Positions 8,211-15,677 of a stretch of 28,562 nucleotides of DNA are shown here, one piece after another (within the stretch, counting starts at the first letter, position 1; the number at the start of each line of letters is the position of its first letter). The notes beneath the pieces are model-generated. The model was given only the letters and a program-made list of their open reading frames with translations, was not told where the DNA came from and searched no databases. The DNA is taken from assembly GCA_016218905.1 (NCBI GenBank), contig JACRCS010000261.1, forward strand, positions 1 through 28,562, read 5' to 3'. The DNA is from Deltaproteobacteria bacterium (GTDB taxonomy: Bacteria; Desulfobacterota_C; Deferrisomatia; Deferrisomatales; JACRMM01). The translations under genes were made by a program, and so were the position numbers.

Positions 8211-9118
8211 CCGGTTCCCCTGGTCCGTAGCTGGAATGGCAAGGTCAGAGGCAGACGCGCCCCGCCATCCGGAGGTCATGGGCCCCCCGCGGCGCGGGGC
8301 GCATTCCAAGCAAGAGCAAATTCTGACGCAGTAGCGAGTAGGACGTTCCGGTTTCAGCCCAAAGGATCGGGCGCCGCCTCGGACATCTTTAGGCACTTTT
8401 CTCGCCCGGGGTGGTACTGAGACGAAATCAGGTCTTAACGCGACCGGGTGTTTTTTCTCCCGCGGGGAGGTAAGACGTGTGACTTTGCGGGTCTTAGATG
8501 GGGTGTTGAACACCAGGAGGGCCCCCTCCCCGGGAGCACCGCGGAATTAATTTCTCTTCATTCTCCACTAAAGTTAATCTAATATTCCGGCCGAAAGAGG
8601 AGCAGGAGGTCCCGGGCTGCCTGCCCGGTCGGACCGAGAACCCTTTCCGGATTTGATTCTTCGCGCCGCTGGCGCCCTTGGGCGCCCGGGCGTGAACCCG
8701 GCTCGGAACGACGGCTTCGGGCCGGGTCGGACTCCGAACCAAGTCCGATGCGAGCTCGAGTGCACGAAACCAAACGGTCGACCTGGGAGGCAGAGGGAAC
8801 GGCTTTGCGACTGCCCGCGCCGGCGGACTTGGCGCCAGCGGTTGAGATTCGCTACAACGGGGGGGCTCGGATGGGAAGCTTGGAGGCTCCAGCCGCTCTT
8901 TCCCGGCTCTCGAAGTCAACGGCGGGACCCCAGATTGGGCGAGGAACGACGGACAGGTTACGGATCCTCTCGTGCCGGAGACCTGGACGTTCCGAACTCC
9001 AAAGGGCGATCTCTCGACAGGAAAGGAAAGGAGGTAGCTGAGGGCTTCTTGCGACACTCGAGTTCTGGCGACAGCAGGGGCAATGTACACTCGAATGGGA
9101 ACGAAGGAGGCAGCGTAC
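8211..9118. other. Long non-coding divergent region with hairpins and an AT-rich island
   Basis: About 900 bp separate the sugar transferase gene (minus) from the lipoprotein gene (plus), and no credible gene was found. Visible structure: a GC hairpin near 8283-8301; two direct copies of GGTCTTA followed by GGGTGTT around 8430 and 8490; a perfect dyad at 8502-8514 (GGTGTT-G-AACACC); an AT-rich stretch around 8545-8590 in otherwise GC-rich DNA; and hairpins at about 8613-8629 (CCGGGC/GCCCGG), 8671-8686 (GGCGCCC/GGGCGCC) and 8727-8748 (TCGGACT/AGTCCGA). It probably holds divergent promoters and a long structured leader for the lipoprotein gene. No promoter match was strong enough to place. Confidence 0.5.
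8502..8514. promoter_or_regulatory. Possible operator dyad GGTGTT-N-AACACC
   Basis: This is a perfect 6+1+6 inverted repeat just before the AT-rich island. GGGTGTT also occurs about 50 bp upstream after a GGTCTTA sequence, as it does here. The arrangement resembles a repressor or activator site, but no regulator can be named. Confidence 0.3.
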
Positions 9119-10375
9119 ATGCGTAAGGTCTTGGCAGAGAAGAAGGCTTTCCTCTCCGTCCTCCGGGGCGCCTCGGGGGCACTGGTCCTTTCGGCCGCAC
9201 TGATCGCCAGCGGCTGCGGCGGCGGCGGAGGCGGCGGCAGTCCTCCTCCCCCTCCCCCGACCACGGTCACCGGAAGCGTCGTCCAGACCGCGGTCACCGG
9301 CGCCACGGTCCACGCCGACAAGGGCCCTGCGTTTAACGGGGTCAAGGACGTGGATGAAGTGGCTGCCACGGGGCTCACGGACGCCAACGGCGCGTTCACC
9401 ATCAACGTCCCCGCCGGTTACGGCGAGTATCGGCTGGTCTCCACCGGAGGCACCGACGCCGACGGAAACCCCGGCATCACGATGCTCGCCCCCCCGCTCC
9501 CGGCGGGACAGACCACCGGAATCGTGTCGCCTCTGAGCTCGATGATGGCCGTTGCCGCCGATCCGACGGCATTGAGCGCCGCCCTGGGCATCACGGCCCA
9601 GACGAACCCGGTGACGACGGCGATGGACCCCGCCACCCTCGTGCTCATGAAGGCGATGGAGGCGGTGATGATCTCGTTGCAGCAGACCGCGGCGCAGAAC
9701 CCTGAAGTCGCGGCTTCGATGATCGAGGCGATGGCGAAGAAGTGCGCAGACGCCGTTGTGGCGAATCCGGCTGCTCTGAACGACGCCGCGGCTCTCACGA
9801 GCCTCGTCACGACCGCCGCGGATGACGCCATCGCGGACGTGGAGGCCGCCGGGGGTTGCACGGTCGTCGACGCCGCCGCGCTTACCGCCGCGATCGAAAC
9901 GAACGTCACCCTCGCGGTGAACACGATGGTGACTGCCTACCCGCTCGACGGGCCAAACGTGTCGGAGGGTGACCTCGACGCCGCCACCCGGACCACCCTC
10001 AAGGGCTGCAACGACGACTTGATCGCCGAGGTCGGCGGAGCACTGGACGTCCAGCCTCCGGTGGACGACGAGCCGCCGACGACCACGCCCAAGACCCAGG
10101 CCGTGGCCGAGGGGGTGCAGGTGACGCTGAAGGCCGACGAACCAGCCGACATCTACTACACGACGGACGGCTCCCTGCCCACGACGGGATCCACCAAATA
10201 CACCGTGCCCTTCGTCATCGACGACGCCGGCACCACGAGGGTCACTTTCTTCGCGGTGGACGGGGCCGGAAACGCCGAGACGCCGAAGTACATCGACGTC
10301 TATGTCGCTCCCACCGGCAGCACCGGCGGTACGGGCGGTACCGGCGGAGGCGGAGGCGGGACCGGGGCTGAATAG
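9119..10375 (+). CDS. Secreted lipoprotein with chitobiase-type C-terminal domain
   Basis: Function is unknown. The 418-residue protein starts with a basic, then hydrophobic signal (LSAALIASG) ending at Cys33, which fits a lipobox, so it is probably lipid-anchored in the cell envelope. A run of seven glycines and seven prolines follows. Residues about 50-130 (TVTGSVVQTAVTGATVHA, DANGAFTINVPAGYG) look like a carboxypeptidase-regulatory-type beta domain. The middle is Ala-rich and helical. Residues about 320-400 (VQVTLKADEPADIYYTTDGSLPTTGS, then FFAVDGAGNAE) match the chitobiase/beta-hexosaminidase C-terminal domain seen in many surface proteins. The end is Gly/Thr-rich. ATG 9119 has AAGGAGG eight bases upstream, so it is preferred to the GTG/ATG codons further up. 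A strong terminator follows, so the gene is its own transcription unit beside the polysaccharide genes. Confidence 0.85.
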   Translation: MRKVLAEKKAFLSVLRGASGALVLSAALIASGCGGGGGGGSPPPPPPTTVTGSVVQTAVTGATVHADKGPAFNGVKDVDEVAATGLTDANGAFTINVPAGYGEYRLVSTGGTDADGNPGITMLAPPLPAGQTTGIVSPLSSMMAVAADPTALSAALGITAQTNPVTTAMDPATLVLMKAMEAVMISLQQTAAQNPEVAASMIEAMAKKCADAVVANPAALNDAAALTSLVTTAADDAIADVEAAGGCTVVDAAALTAAIETNVTLAVNTMVTAYPLDGPNVSEGDLDAATRTTLKGCNDDLIAEVGGALDVQPPVDDEPPTTTPKTQAVAEGVQVTLKADEPADIYYTTDGSLPTTGSTKYTVPFVIDDAGTTRVTFFAVDGAGNAETPKYIDVYVAPTGSTGGTGGTGGGGGGTGAE

Positions 10376-10389
10376 TCCCGCAGCATCGA

Positions 10390-10420
10390 AGAGAGCCCCG
10401 GCGCGCTGCCGGGGCTCTCT
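10390..10420 (+). terminator. Hairpin terminator after the lipoprotein gene
   Basis: Perfect 13-bp stem (10390-10402 with 10408-10420) around the loop GCGCT, followed by the pyrimidine-rich CCCTTCTC. It lies 14 bp after the stop codon and 60 bp before yjbH. Confidence 0.88.
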
Positions 10421-10480
10421 CCCTTCTCACAAGATTCCTCTCCCGACGAATTCGAAACCCCCTCGACCGGAAAAGAGAAC

Positions 10481-12634
10481 ATGGCGCTGGCGGTCCCTCG
10501 CAACGCGTGCCTTCCGTCGGTACTGCTCCTCGCCCTCGCTCTGGGCTTCGGCCGACCGGTCTCCGCCTCGGAGACCTTCCCCCAGGCCCTCTCGTTTCAG
10601 GGTTACACCGGGATCCTGAATACGCCGAACGCCGAGGTCGCGAAGGAGAAGACGGCGTACCTCCTGTGGACCGACCAGATCGAGTCTCAGTTCGACCGGC
10701 GGATGGTTTCGCGCCAAGACAACTACTTCGTCACGCTGGGGCTCCTCCCGTGGGTCGAGTTCGGGGGCCGGTTTTCGAACGCAGACGGGCCGAGACGCAA
10801 CTCCCCCTTCGGCCCCACGAGCTGGGTCGTCCGGGACCTTTCCGCGAACCTCAAGGTCCAACTTCCCCTTCCGGATAAGCCGTTCGTCCCCAAAGTGGCC
10901 GCGGGCATGTCGGACATAAGCGGTGGGGCGCAGTTCTTCCAGGCCAAGTACGCCGTCGTGTCCGAGGAGCTCGGTCCGGTCCGCCTTTCGGTCGGCTACG
11001 GCCGGGGCCCTCAGCGGATGGAGGGCCTCTTCGGCGGGATCGAGGCGCGCGTCTTCTCCTGGCTCTACCTCCGGGGCGAGCACAGCGAGGAGGAGGAGGT
11101 GGCGTACGGGGTACGGCTCGTCTCTCCGCCCCTGTGGCGCTGGCCGGTGAGCCTGCACGCCACCGCCAAGAGCTCGACCGAGGACCGCAAGTTCTATTGG
11201 TCGTTCGGCCTCCAAGTCCCGCTCGGCCTCGATGACCGGGAGCGGGGAAGCCGCGCCGGCGCGACTGCCGAGCCAAGAGTCGCGAGCCGCGAGTCGAAAC
11301 CGTCCGGATCGCAGGTCACGAGCCGCCCCTCGCCGACCGGCGAGGCTCCGCGGCCGACGAGAGCTCCGAGCGGGCAGGACGACGGGCGAATCTCCGAGCT
11401 GCGCCGCCTTCTGGTCGCGCACGGCTTCCAGAACATCCGCGCCGGCATTCAGGAAAGGGTCCTGCTGGTCGAGTACGACAACGCCGTCTACAACTGGAAC
11501 GAGCTCGACGCCCTGGGAATCGTGCTCTTCAAGGCGGCCGAGACGGCGCCTGACGGTGTGGATCTCATCACCGCGGTCATCAAGAAGCGAAACCTCCGGA
11601 TCATGACCGTGACGGCGCCGCGGGACCTGCTCTCCCGCTTCCGAGAAGATCCAACGGTCGCCGGCGAGCTCCGCAGCGCGCTCGAAGCCACGTACGGCGG
11701 GCCGGATGCCGAGTCGCCCGTTCCGGGTCCGGTAGAGAACTCCTCCTTCCTCACGTCGTCGGTCGTCCTGGCGCCGGGACTCACCACGACCCTCGGCAAT
11801 GAGTTCAGCGCGTTCGAGTACCTGCTCTCTCTCAAGCCCGAGCTGCAGACGAACCTGTGGAAGGGAGCGATCACCTCCCTGCGCTGGGACGTTCCGCTCC
11901 TCTGGAGCCACGAGTTCGAGGAGAACGGTTTCCTGGCGAATTCCCGCAAGCCGACGAAGCTCGACCGGGTGATGCTCTTCCAGGGAGTGAGGCTCCTTCC
12001 GTCGGTGACGGCGACCCTCGGGGGCGGTATGGTGCTGAAGGATCAGTTCGGCACCCTGAACGAGGTCGCGGCCCACAGCCCCGAAGGAGACCACCGCGTG
12101 CGCCTCAAACACATCCAACTCCGAAACCGGGAAACCGAGAAGACGAAGAAGTCCTACGTCGCGTCCTATCGGTACCGTTATCAGCCCCTCGATCTCTCGC
12201 TCGAGGCGAACGTGGGCCAATTCTTCTCGGAGGACAAGGGCCTCCTGCTCGAGCTGAAGCGCTTCTTCGGGGATACGTCCATATCGCTCTACTACAAGGA
12301 CACGAGGCTCAAGGAGGGGTCGCCGAGACGATGGAAGGCGGCCGGCATCCAGATCGGCATCCCGCTCACCCCGCGCCGCGACATGAAGCCCCGGATCATC
12401 CAGGTGCGCGGGACCGACGAGTTCAACTACGCGCAGGAGACGACGCTCGTAACCAAGGACATGTCCTTGAATTTCTTGGCGCCCGTCCCTCTGGCCATCA
12501 ACTTCCAGCCGACGATCAACACCGAGCGGATCTTCTACGGGCGCGACCGCATCACACCCTCCTACCTCAAGGAGCACCTGCTGCGCCTGAGGGACGCGTA
12601 TCTCACGTACGGTGGGCGCGAGAAGGTGGAGTGA
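10481..12634 (+). CDS. YjbH-domain exopolysaccharide-associated envelope protein
   Basis: YjbH-family proteins are predicted outer-membrane or periplasmic beta-rich proteins linked to exopolysaccharide production; their molecular role is not settled. The 717-residue protein has a signal peptide (LPSVLLLALALGFGRPVSAS). The family opening is FQGYTGILNTPNAEV, with WVEFGGRF, AKYAVVSEELGPVRLSVGYG and RVFSWLYLRGEH. A second block from about 410 to 717 has alternating beta-strand-like segments (LKPELQTNLWKGAI, YRYRYQPLDLSLEANVGQF, GDTSISLYYKD, GIQIGIPLTPRRDM). Between them, residues about 250-300 are a low-complexity linker whose DNA contains a 7-bp-period array. A short alpha/beta segment (ISELRRLLVAHGFQNIRAGI) follows. 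ATG 10481 gives the signal peptide. galE follows after 11 bp, so they are probably cotranscribed. Confidence 0.85.
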   Translation: MALAVPRNACLPSVLLLALALGFGRPVSASETFPQALSFQGYTGILNTPNAEVAKEKTAYLLWTDQIESQFDRRMVSRQDNYFVTLGLLPWVEFGGRFSNADGPRRNSPFGPTSWVVRDLSANLKVQLPLPDKPFVPKVAAGMSDISGGAQFFQAKYAVVSEELGPVRLSVGYGRGPQRMEGLFGGIEARVFSWLYLRGEHSEEEEVAYGVRLVSPPLWRWPVSLHATAKSSTEDRKFYWSFGLQVPLGLDDRERGSRAGATAEPRVASRESKPSGSQVTSRPSPTGEAPRPTRAPSGQDDGRISELRRLLVAHGFQNIRAGIQERVLLVEYDNAVYNWNELDALGIVLFKAAETAPDGVDLITAVIKKRNLRIMTVTAPRDLLSRFREDPTVAGELRSALEATYGGPDAESPVPGPVENSSFLTSSVVLAPGLTTTLGNEFSAFEYLLSLKPELQTNLWKGAITSLRWDVPLLWSHEFEENGFLANSRKPTKLDRVMLFQGVRLLPSVTATLGGGMVLKDQFGTLNEVAAHSPEGDHRVRLKHIQLRNRETEKTKKSYVASYRYRYQPLDLSLEANVGQFFSEDKGLLLELKRFFGDTSISLYYKDTRLKEGSPRRWKAAGIQIGIPLTPRRDMKPRIIQVRGTDEFNYAQETTLVTKDMSLNFLAPVPLAINFQPTINTERIFYGRDRITPSYLKEHLLRLRDAYLTYGGREKVE
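11277..11297 (+). repeat. Heptamer array in the yjbH linker
   Basis: Three 7-bp units (GAGTCGC, GAGCCGC, GAGTCGA) lie in frame within the linker of the YjbH protein. Three heptamers equal seven codons, so full triplets keep the frame. It is short and GC-rich, so chance is possible, but the 7-bp period is shared with several other loci in the window. Confidence 0.5.
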
Positions 12635-12645
12635 GGAGGTAGCGG

Positions 12646-13662
12646 ATGGAAGTTCTCGTCACCGGGGGGGCCGGGTACATCGGGAGCCATACGTGCGTGG
12701 AGCTTCTCCTCGCGGGCCACGGCGTCGTCGTGGTCGACAACCTCTCGAACTCCAGCGAGGAGGCACTGCGACGGGTCGGGGAGATCGCAGGCCGGTCCCC
12801 CGTCTTTCATCGGGTGGACCTCCTCGATCGCGAGGGGCTCCGGAGGGTCTTCGCTCGCCACCGCTTGGACGCGGTGGTGCACTTCGCCGGGCTCAAGGCA
12901 GTGGGCGAGTCGGTCGCGCAGCCGCTCCGCTACTACCACAACAACGTGACGGGGACGCTCGTCCTGCTCGACGAGATGGACCGCCACGAAGTGCGCAAGC
13001 TCGTCTTCAGCTCCTCGGCCACCGTGTACGGCGATCCGGCCCGGGTGCCGATCGTGGAGGACTTCCCTCTCGGGCCCACGAACCCGTACGGCCGCACCAA
13101 GCTCTTCATCGAGGAGATCCTGCGGGACGTCCGGGGCTCGTCTGCCGCGTGGAACGTCGGGCTCCTGAGGTACTTCAACCCGGTGGGGGCCCACCCGAGC
13201 GGCCGGATCGGGGAGGATCCGAACGGCATCCCGAATAACCTTCTTCCCTACATCGCTCAGGTAGCCGTGGGGAGGCTTCGGGAGCTCTCCGTCTTCGGCG
13301 ACGACTACCCCACTCCGGACGGGACCGGGGTACGCGACTACATCCACGTGGTGGACCTGGCGGTGGGACACCTGAGGGCTCTGGAGAAGCTCGCCACCGA
13401 GCCGGGCGTGGTCACCTACAACCTCGGCACCGGCAGGGGGTACAGCGTCCTGGAGATGGTGGCCGCCTTCGAGAAGGCGTCGGGCCGCCGGATTCCCTAC
13501 CGCATCGCGCCCAGGCGCCCGGGGGACGTCGCGATCTGCTACGCCGACCCGACCAGGGCGCGGGAGGAGCTCGGCTGGGCCGCCGAGCGCGGGGTGGAGG
13601 AGATGTGTGCCGACGCCTGGCGCTGGCAGTCGGCCAACCCCAACGGCTACGAGCGGGGTTGA
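12646..13662 (+). CDS. galE: UDP-glucose 4-epimerase
   Basis: GalE interconverts UDP-glucose and UDP-galactose (some members also the N-acetyl forms), supplying galactose for surface polysaccharide. The 338-residue length is standard. Motifs are [17 protein letters not shown] (NAD-binding), [30 protein letters not shown] with the catalytic Ser/Thr, the Tyr-x3-Lys dyad in [27 protein letters not shown] and [13 protein letters not shown] 12646 has a near-perfect ribosome-binding sequence (GAGGAGGT) overlapping the end of yjbH. Whether it accepts N-acetylated sugars cannot be judged here. Confidence 0.96.
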   Translation: MEVLVTGGAGYIGSHTCVELLLAGHGVVVVDNLSNSSEEALRRVGEIAGRSPVFHRVDLLDREGLRRVFARHRLDAVVHFAGLKAVGESVAQPLRYYHNNVTGTLVLLDEMDRHEVRKLVFSSSATVYGDPARVPIVEDFPLGPTNPYGRTKLFIEEILRDVRGSSAAWNVGLLRYFNPVGAHPSGRIGEDPNGIPNNLLPYIAQVAVGRLRELSVFGDDYPTPDGTGVRDYIHVVDLAVGHLRALEKLATEPGVVTYNLGTGRGYSVLEMVAAFEKASGRRIPYRIAPRRPGDVAICYADPTRAREELGWAAERGVEEMCADAWRWQSANPNGYERG

Positions 13663-13843
13663 GGGAAGGTAGGAACGGTAGCAGGCGCGCCAAAGTGGGA
13701 ATTATTTTTCCTAGTATGTCCTAATCGTGCCTCTCTAGTGGAAGGAGGGTGGCAGGTATTGCCCTCCTCCGGCACCGCTGTTTCCCTCTTTGCCACTGCT
13801 CGACCCTCCTCGTGCCGGCAGGCGCACCTCGTATTCCTCACCA

Positions 13844-13859
13844 TGGCGCGAATGTTGCA
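13844..13859 (+). promoter_or_regulatory. Sigma-54 (RpoN) promoter for the PEP-CTERM gene
   Basis: TGGCGCGAATGTTGCA matches the sigma-54 consensus TGGCACGN4TTGCW at all fixed positions but one (A to G). The invariant GG and GC are exactly ten bases apart. Transcription would begin near 13870, about 35 bp before the ATG at 13905. In other PEP-CTERM genomes, target genes often carry sigma-54 promoters controlled by a PrsK/PrsR-type system. The preceding gap from 13663 also holds an AT-rich sequence around 13697-13712 that may end galE transcription. Confidence 0.68.
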
Positions 13860-13904
13860 GCCCGACCGTCGAGGTACCTTCTTCCTTCGATGGGAGGAGC
13901 GAGC

Positions 13905-14819
13905 ATGCTTCGCGTAGTGACCGAACACTCGGCGGCCGTTGGCGCGGTCGCAGGCGCGTTCTTGTACCTCGCACCGGGTTACCTGTCCGCGCCGGCACCG
14001 CGAACGCCCGACGCTCCTTCCGGGGCCATCGCGCAGGGCGCCCTTTCGGGCGCTCCTCAGCCAGCCACCGAACCCGGTGTGAGCGCCGGCGCGGGTGTGC
14101 CGGAGGCCGGACGGGTGACGCCGGGCGGCCAAAGGGCGGCGAAGAGAGCTCTCGGCCCTTCGCGGTCGCGCGGCCAGGACGCTACGGCGTACGGCAGCTC
14201 CAGGGGTTGGATACCCGACGGGGAGAATCGCCGCCAACCCGTGCCGGCCCTGGCGCACGAGCGGTGGGGCGGTCTCGGCACGGGCCTGGGCCTGGATGAA
14301 GGGGAGCTCCTGCCGGCCTGCTACGCCGACGGGCGGTGGGGCGGCCTCGGGACGCTCCTGTCGTCCGGCGGCTTGGCCCTGCTACCGGCCTGCTACGGGG
14401 ACGAGCCCTGGGGGGGCATCGTGGGGCCCCTCGTCGCGATGGAGGAGCGAGCCCGCGCGCCGGTCCACCGTTCCGCCGCCAAGCTTCCGCCCGCTGAACG
14501 TGGGCTCGGCGGGCAGACGCTTCCCAACCAGCGGCCCCCGGAGCCGTCGCATGCCCCGGAGGCTCCCGACGTCGCCGCGAGAATGGCCGCCTCTCCGGTC
14601 GGGGTACCGCCTGCCTGGGGCGGCGATCTCCCTTGGCTCTCGATCCCGACGCAGGACCCGGTCCTCTGGCCCGAACACGGACTGCCTCCCCCCGGGGCCG
14701 GCGACAACTCCCCGGAGCCACCTCCGCCGGGAGAGCCCGTACCCGAACCCGGAAGCCTCGCCATCCTCTCAGCCGGTCTGACGGCGCTCGCGCTTTTCTG
14801 CCGGCGGACCCGTTGCTGA
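13905..14819 (+). CDS. PEP-CTERM sorting-signal protein with internal repeats
   Basis: This is an exported protein of unknown function. Its tail PVPEPGSLAILSAGLTALAL followed by FCRRTRC is a classic PEP-CTERM signal: the Pro-Glu-Pro motif, one membrane segment, then a basic end. Such tails are known to be cleaved and anchored by exosortase. The N-terminus (MLRVVTEHSAAVGAVAGAF, then LYLAPGYLSA) is a weak signal peptide. Residues about 118-170 contain a 24-residue repeat with WGGLGT and LLPACYxD, two full copies and a partial third. The remainder is Pro-, Ala- and Gly-rich with no known domain. ATG 13905 is chosen over upstream in-frame codons because GGGAGGAG precedes it and the sigma-54 promoter lies between. 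The length is 304 residues. No exosortase gene is in the window. Confidence 0.85.
   Translation: MLRVVTEHSAAVGAVAGAFLYLAPGYLSAPAPRTPDAPSGAIAQGALSGAPQPATEPGVSAGAGVPEAGRVTPGGQRAAKRALGPSRSRGQDATAYGSSRGWIPDGENRRQPVPALAHERWGGLGTGLGLDEGELLPACYADGRWGGLGTLLSSGGLALLPACYGDEPWGGIVGPLVAMEERARAPVHRSAAKLPPAERGLGGQTLPNQRPPEPSHAPEAPDVAARMAASPVGVPPAWGGDLPWLSIPTQDPVLWPEHGLPPPGAGDNSPEPPPPGEPVPEPGSLAILSAGLTALALFCRRTRC
14261..14430 (+). repeat. 72-bp tandem repeat inside the PEP-CTERM gene
   Basis: GCGGTGGGGCGG begins at 14261 and again at 14333, and a diverged third copy starts near 14405, giving a 72-bp (24-codon) period. Each unit encodes WGG, a Gly/Leu stretch and LLPACY. The third copy keeps WGG but loses the LLPACY end. 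Confidence 0.7.
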
Positions 14820-14841
14820 AAAACCCATGGGGGGTTTTTCA
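14817..14841 (+). terminator. Hairpin terminator overlapping the PEP-CTERM stop codon
   Basis: TGAAAAACCC (14817-14826) pairs perfectly with GGGTTTTTCA (14832-14841) around a 5-base loop. The right arm carries a run of five T. The stem begins at the TGA stop codon itself. The A-run opposite the T-run means it could work in both directions. Confidence 0.78.
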
Positions 14842-14875
14842 GGATCCTGTTAGTGCTAAGCTCGTCCCCGATCCC

Positions 14876-15565
14876 ATGATGAGCGAGCGGGAATGCCGGC
14901 CGGAGCTGCTCGACGAGCAGGAGTGGCCGCTGGACGAAGTCTCCGGCAATCTCCGGGACATGGAGCGGGCGCACGCCGTGCTGGGCGTGCGCCGACGCGT
15001 GCTGTCGTTTGCCGACCGCGTGGAGGCGCCCGACGTCCCCCTGACGGTGCTCGACCTGGGAACGGGCTCGGGCTGGCTTCCCCGGGCCTTGCACGCGAGG
15101 GCGGCCGCTCGCGGGCGGACGCTGCGGGTCGTCGGGCTGGACTGCAACCGGACGGTGCTCGAGGTGGCTCGGCGGTCCGGGGGCGCGCCGCTCTACTGCC
15201 GAGCCGACGTTCGGAGCCTCCCCTTCCCGGCCCGAAGCTTCGACCTCGTCACCTGCTCCATGAGCCTGCACCACTTCAGCCGCAACGACGCCCTCGAGCT
15301 TCTGCGAACGATGGACGCAATCGCCCGCCGGGGCTGGATCCTCTGCGACCTGGTGCGCAGTCGCTCCCTCGTCTGGCTCGCTTCGGCCGCTACCCGCGTC
15401 TTTTCGGCCAACGCCCTGACGCGGCACGACGGCCCCGCCTCGGCCCGCCGCGCCTTCTCCCTGCGCGAGCTGGGGGAGCTCGCACTGGACGCCGGAGTGA
15501 CCGGAGCGGTCGTGCGCCGGTTCTCGCTCGTCTGCGGAGAGATTGCAAAGAGAAGCCGGCGCTAG
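14876..15565 (+). CDS. Class I SAM-dependent methyltransferase
   Basis: The 229-residue protein is a small-molecule-type methyltransferase of unknown substrate. Motif I is LTVLDLGTGSGWLPRAL (SAM-binding, near residue 58). Motif II is VVGLDCNRTVLEVARR, then ADVRSLPFPARSFDLVTCSMSLHHF and RRGWILCDLVRSR. The N-terminal segment (RPELLDEQEWPLDEVSGNL followed by RDMERAHAVLG) resembles methyltransferases often found beside type III polyketide synthases, but no such synthase is present. Start choice is uncertain: ATG 14876 and ATG 14879 are adjacent and neither has a clear ribosome-binding site. The gene is bracketed by hairpins on both sides, so it is probably a single-gene unit. Confidence 0.85.
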   Translation: MMSERECRPELLDEQEWPLDEVSGNLRDMERAHAVLGVRRRVLSFADRVEAPDVPLTVLDLGTGSGWLPRALHARAAARGRTLRVVGLDCNRTVLEVARRSGGAPLYCRADVRSLPFPARSFDLVTCSMSLHHFSRNDALELLRTMDAIARRGWILCDLVRSRSLVWLASAATRVFSANALTRHDGPASARRAFSLRELGELALDAGVTGAVVRRFSLVCGEIAKRSRR

Positions 15566-15569
15566 TGAC

Positions 15570-15602
15570 AACCCATCCGGAAAGTGCCTTTCCGGATGGG
15601 TT
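15570..15602 (+). terminator. Hairpin terminator after the methyltransferase gene
   Basis: Perfect 15-bp stem, 15570-15584 with 15588-15602, around the loop TGC, starting 5 bp after the stop codon. A T-rich stretch follows. A two-unit heptamer sequence (TCAGTCG, TCAGTCA; 15611-15624) lies just beyond it. Confidence 0.88.
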
Positions 15603-15677
15603 ATCTGTCTTCAGTCGTCAGTCAAGAGCCGGCCCTTCGGGCAAGGACTACCCAAACGGGACGCTAGGCCGGCGCCG

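Noticed and set aside
8211..8513. 101-codon upstream extension of the sugar transferase
   Set aside because: There is no homology or hydrophobic pattern in it, while ATG 8210 has a good ribosome-binding site and a standard start for the family.
8795..8815. Possible sigma-54 promoter upstream of the lipoprotein gene
   Set aside because: The spacing GG-N10-GC fits, but only about seven of twelve consensus bases match, too weak in GC-rich DNA.
13752..13765. TGGCAGGTATTGCC as a second sigma-54 promoter
   Set aside because: It has only eight bases between GG and GC instead of ten.
13749..13904. Longer PEP-CTERM protein starting at an upstream ATG/GTG
   Set aside because: Upstream starts would place the sigma-54 promoter inside the gene and lack the GGGAGGAG sequence that precedes ATG 13905.
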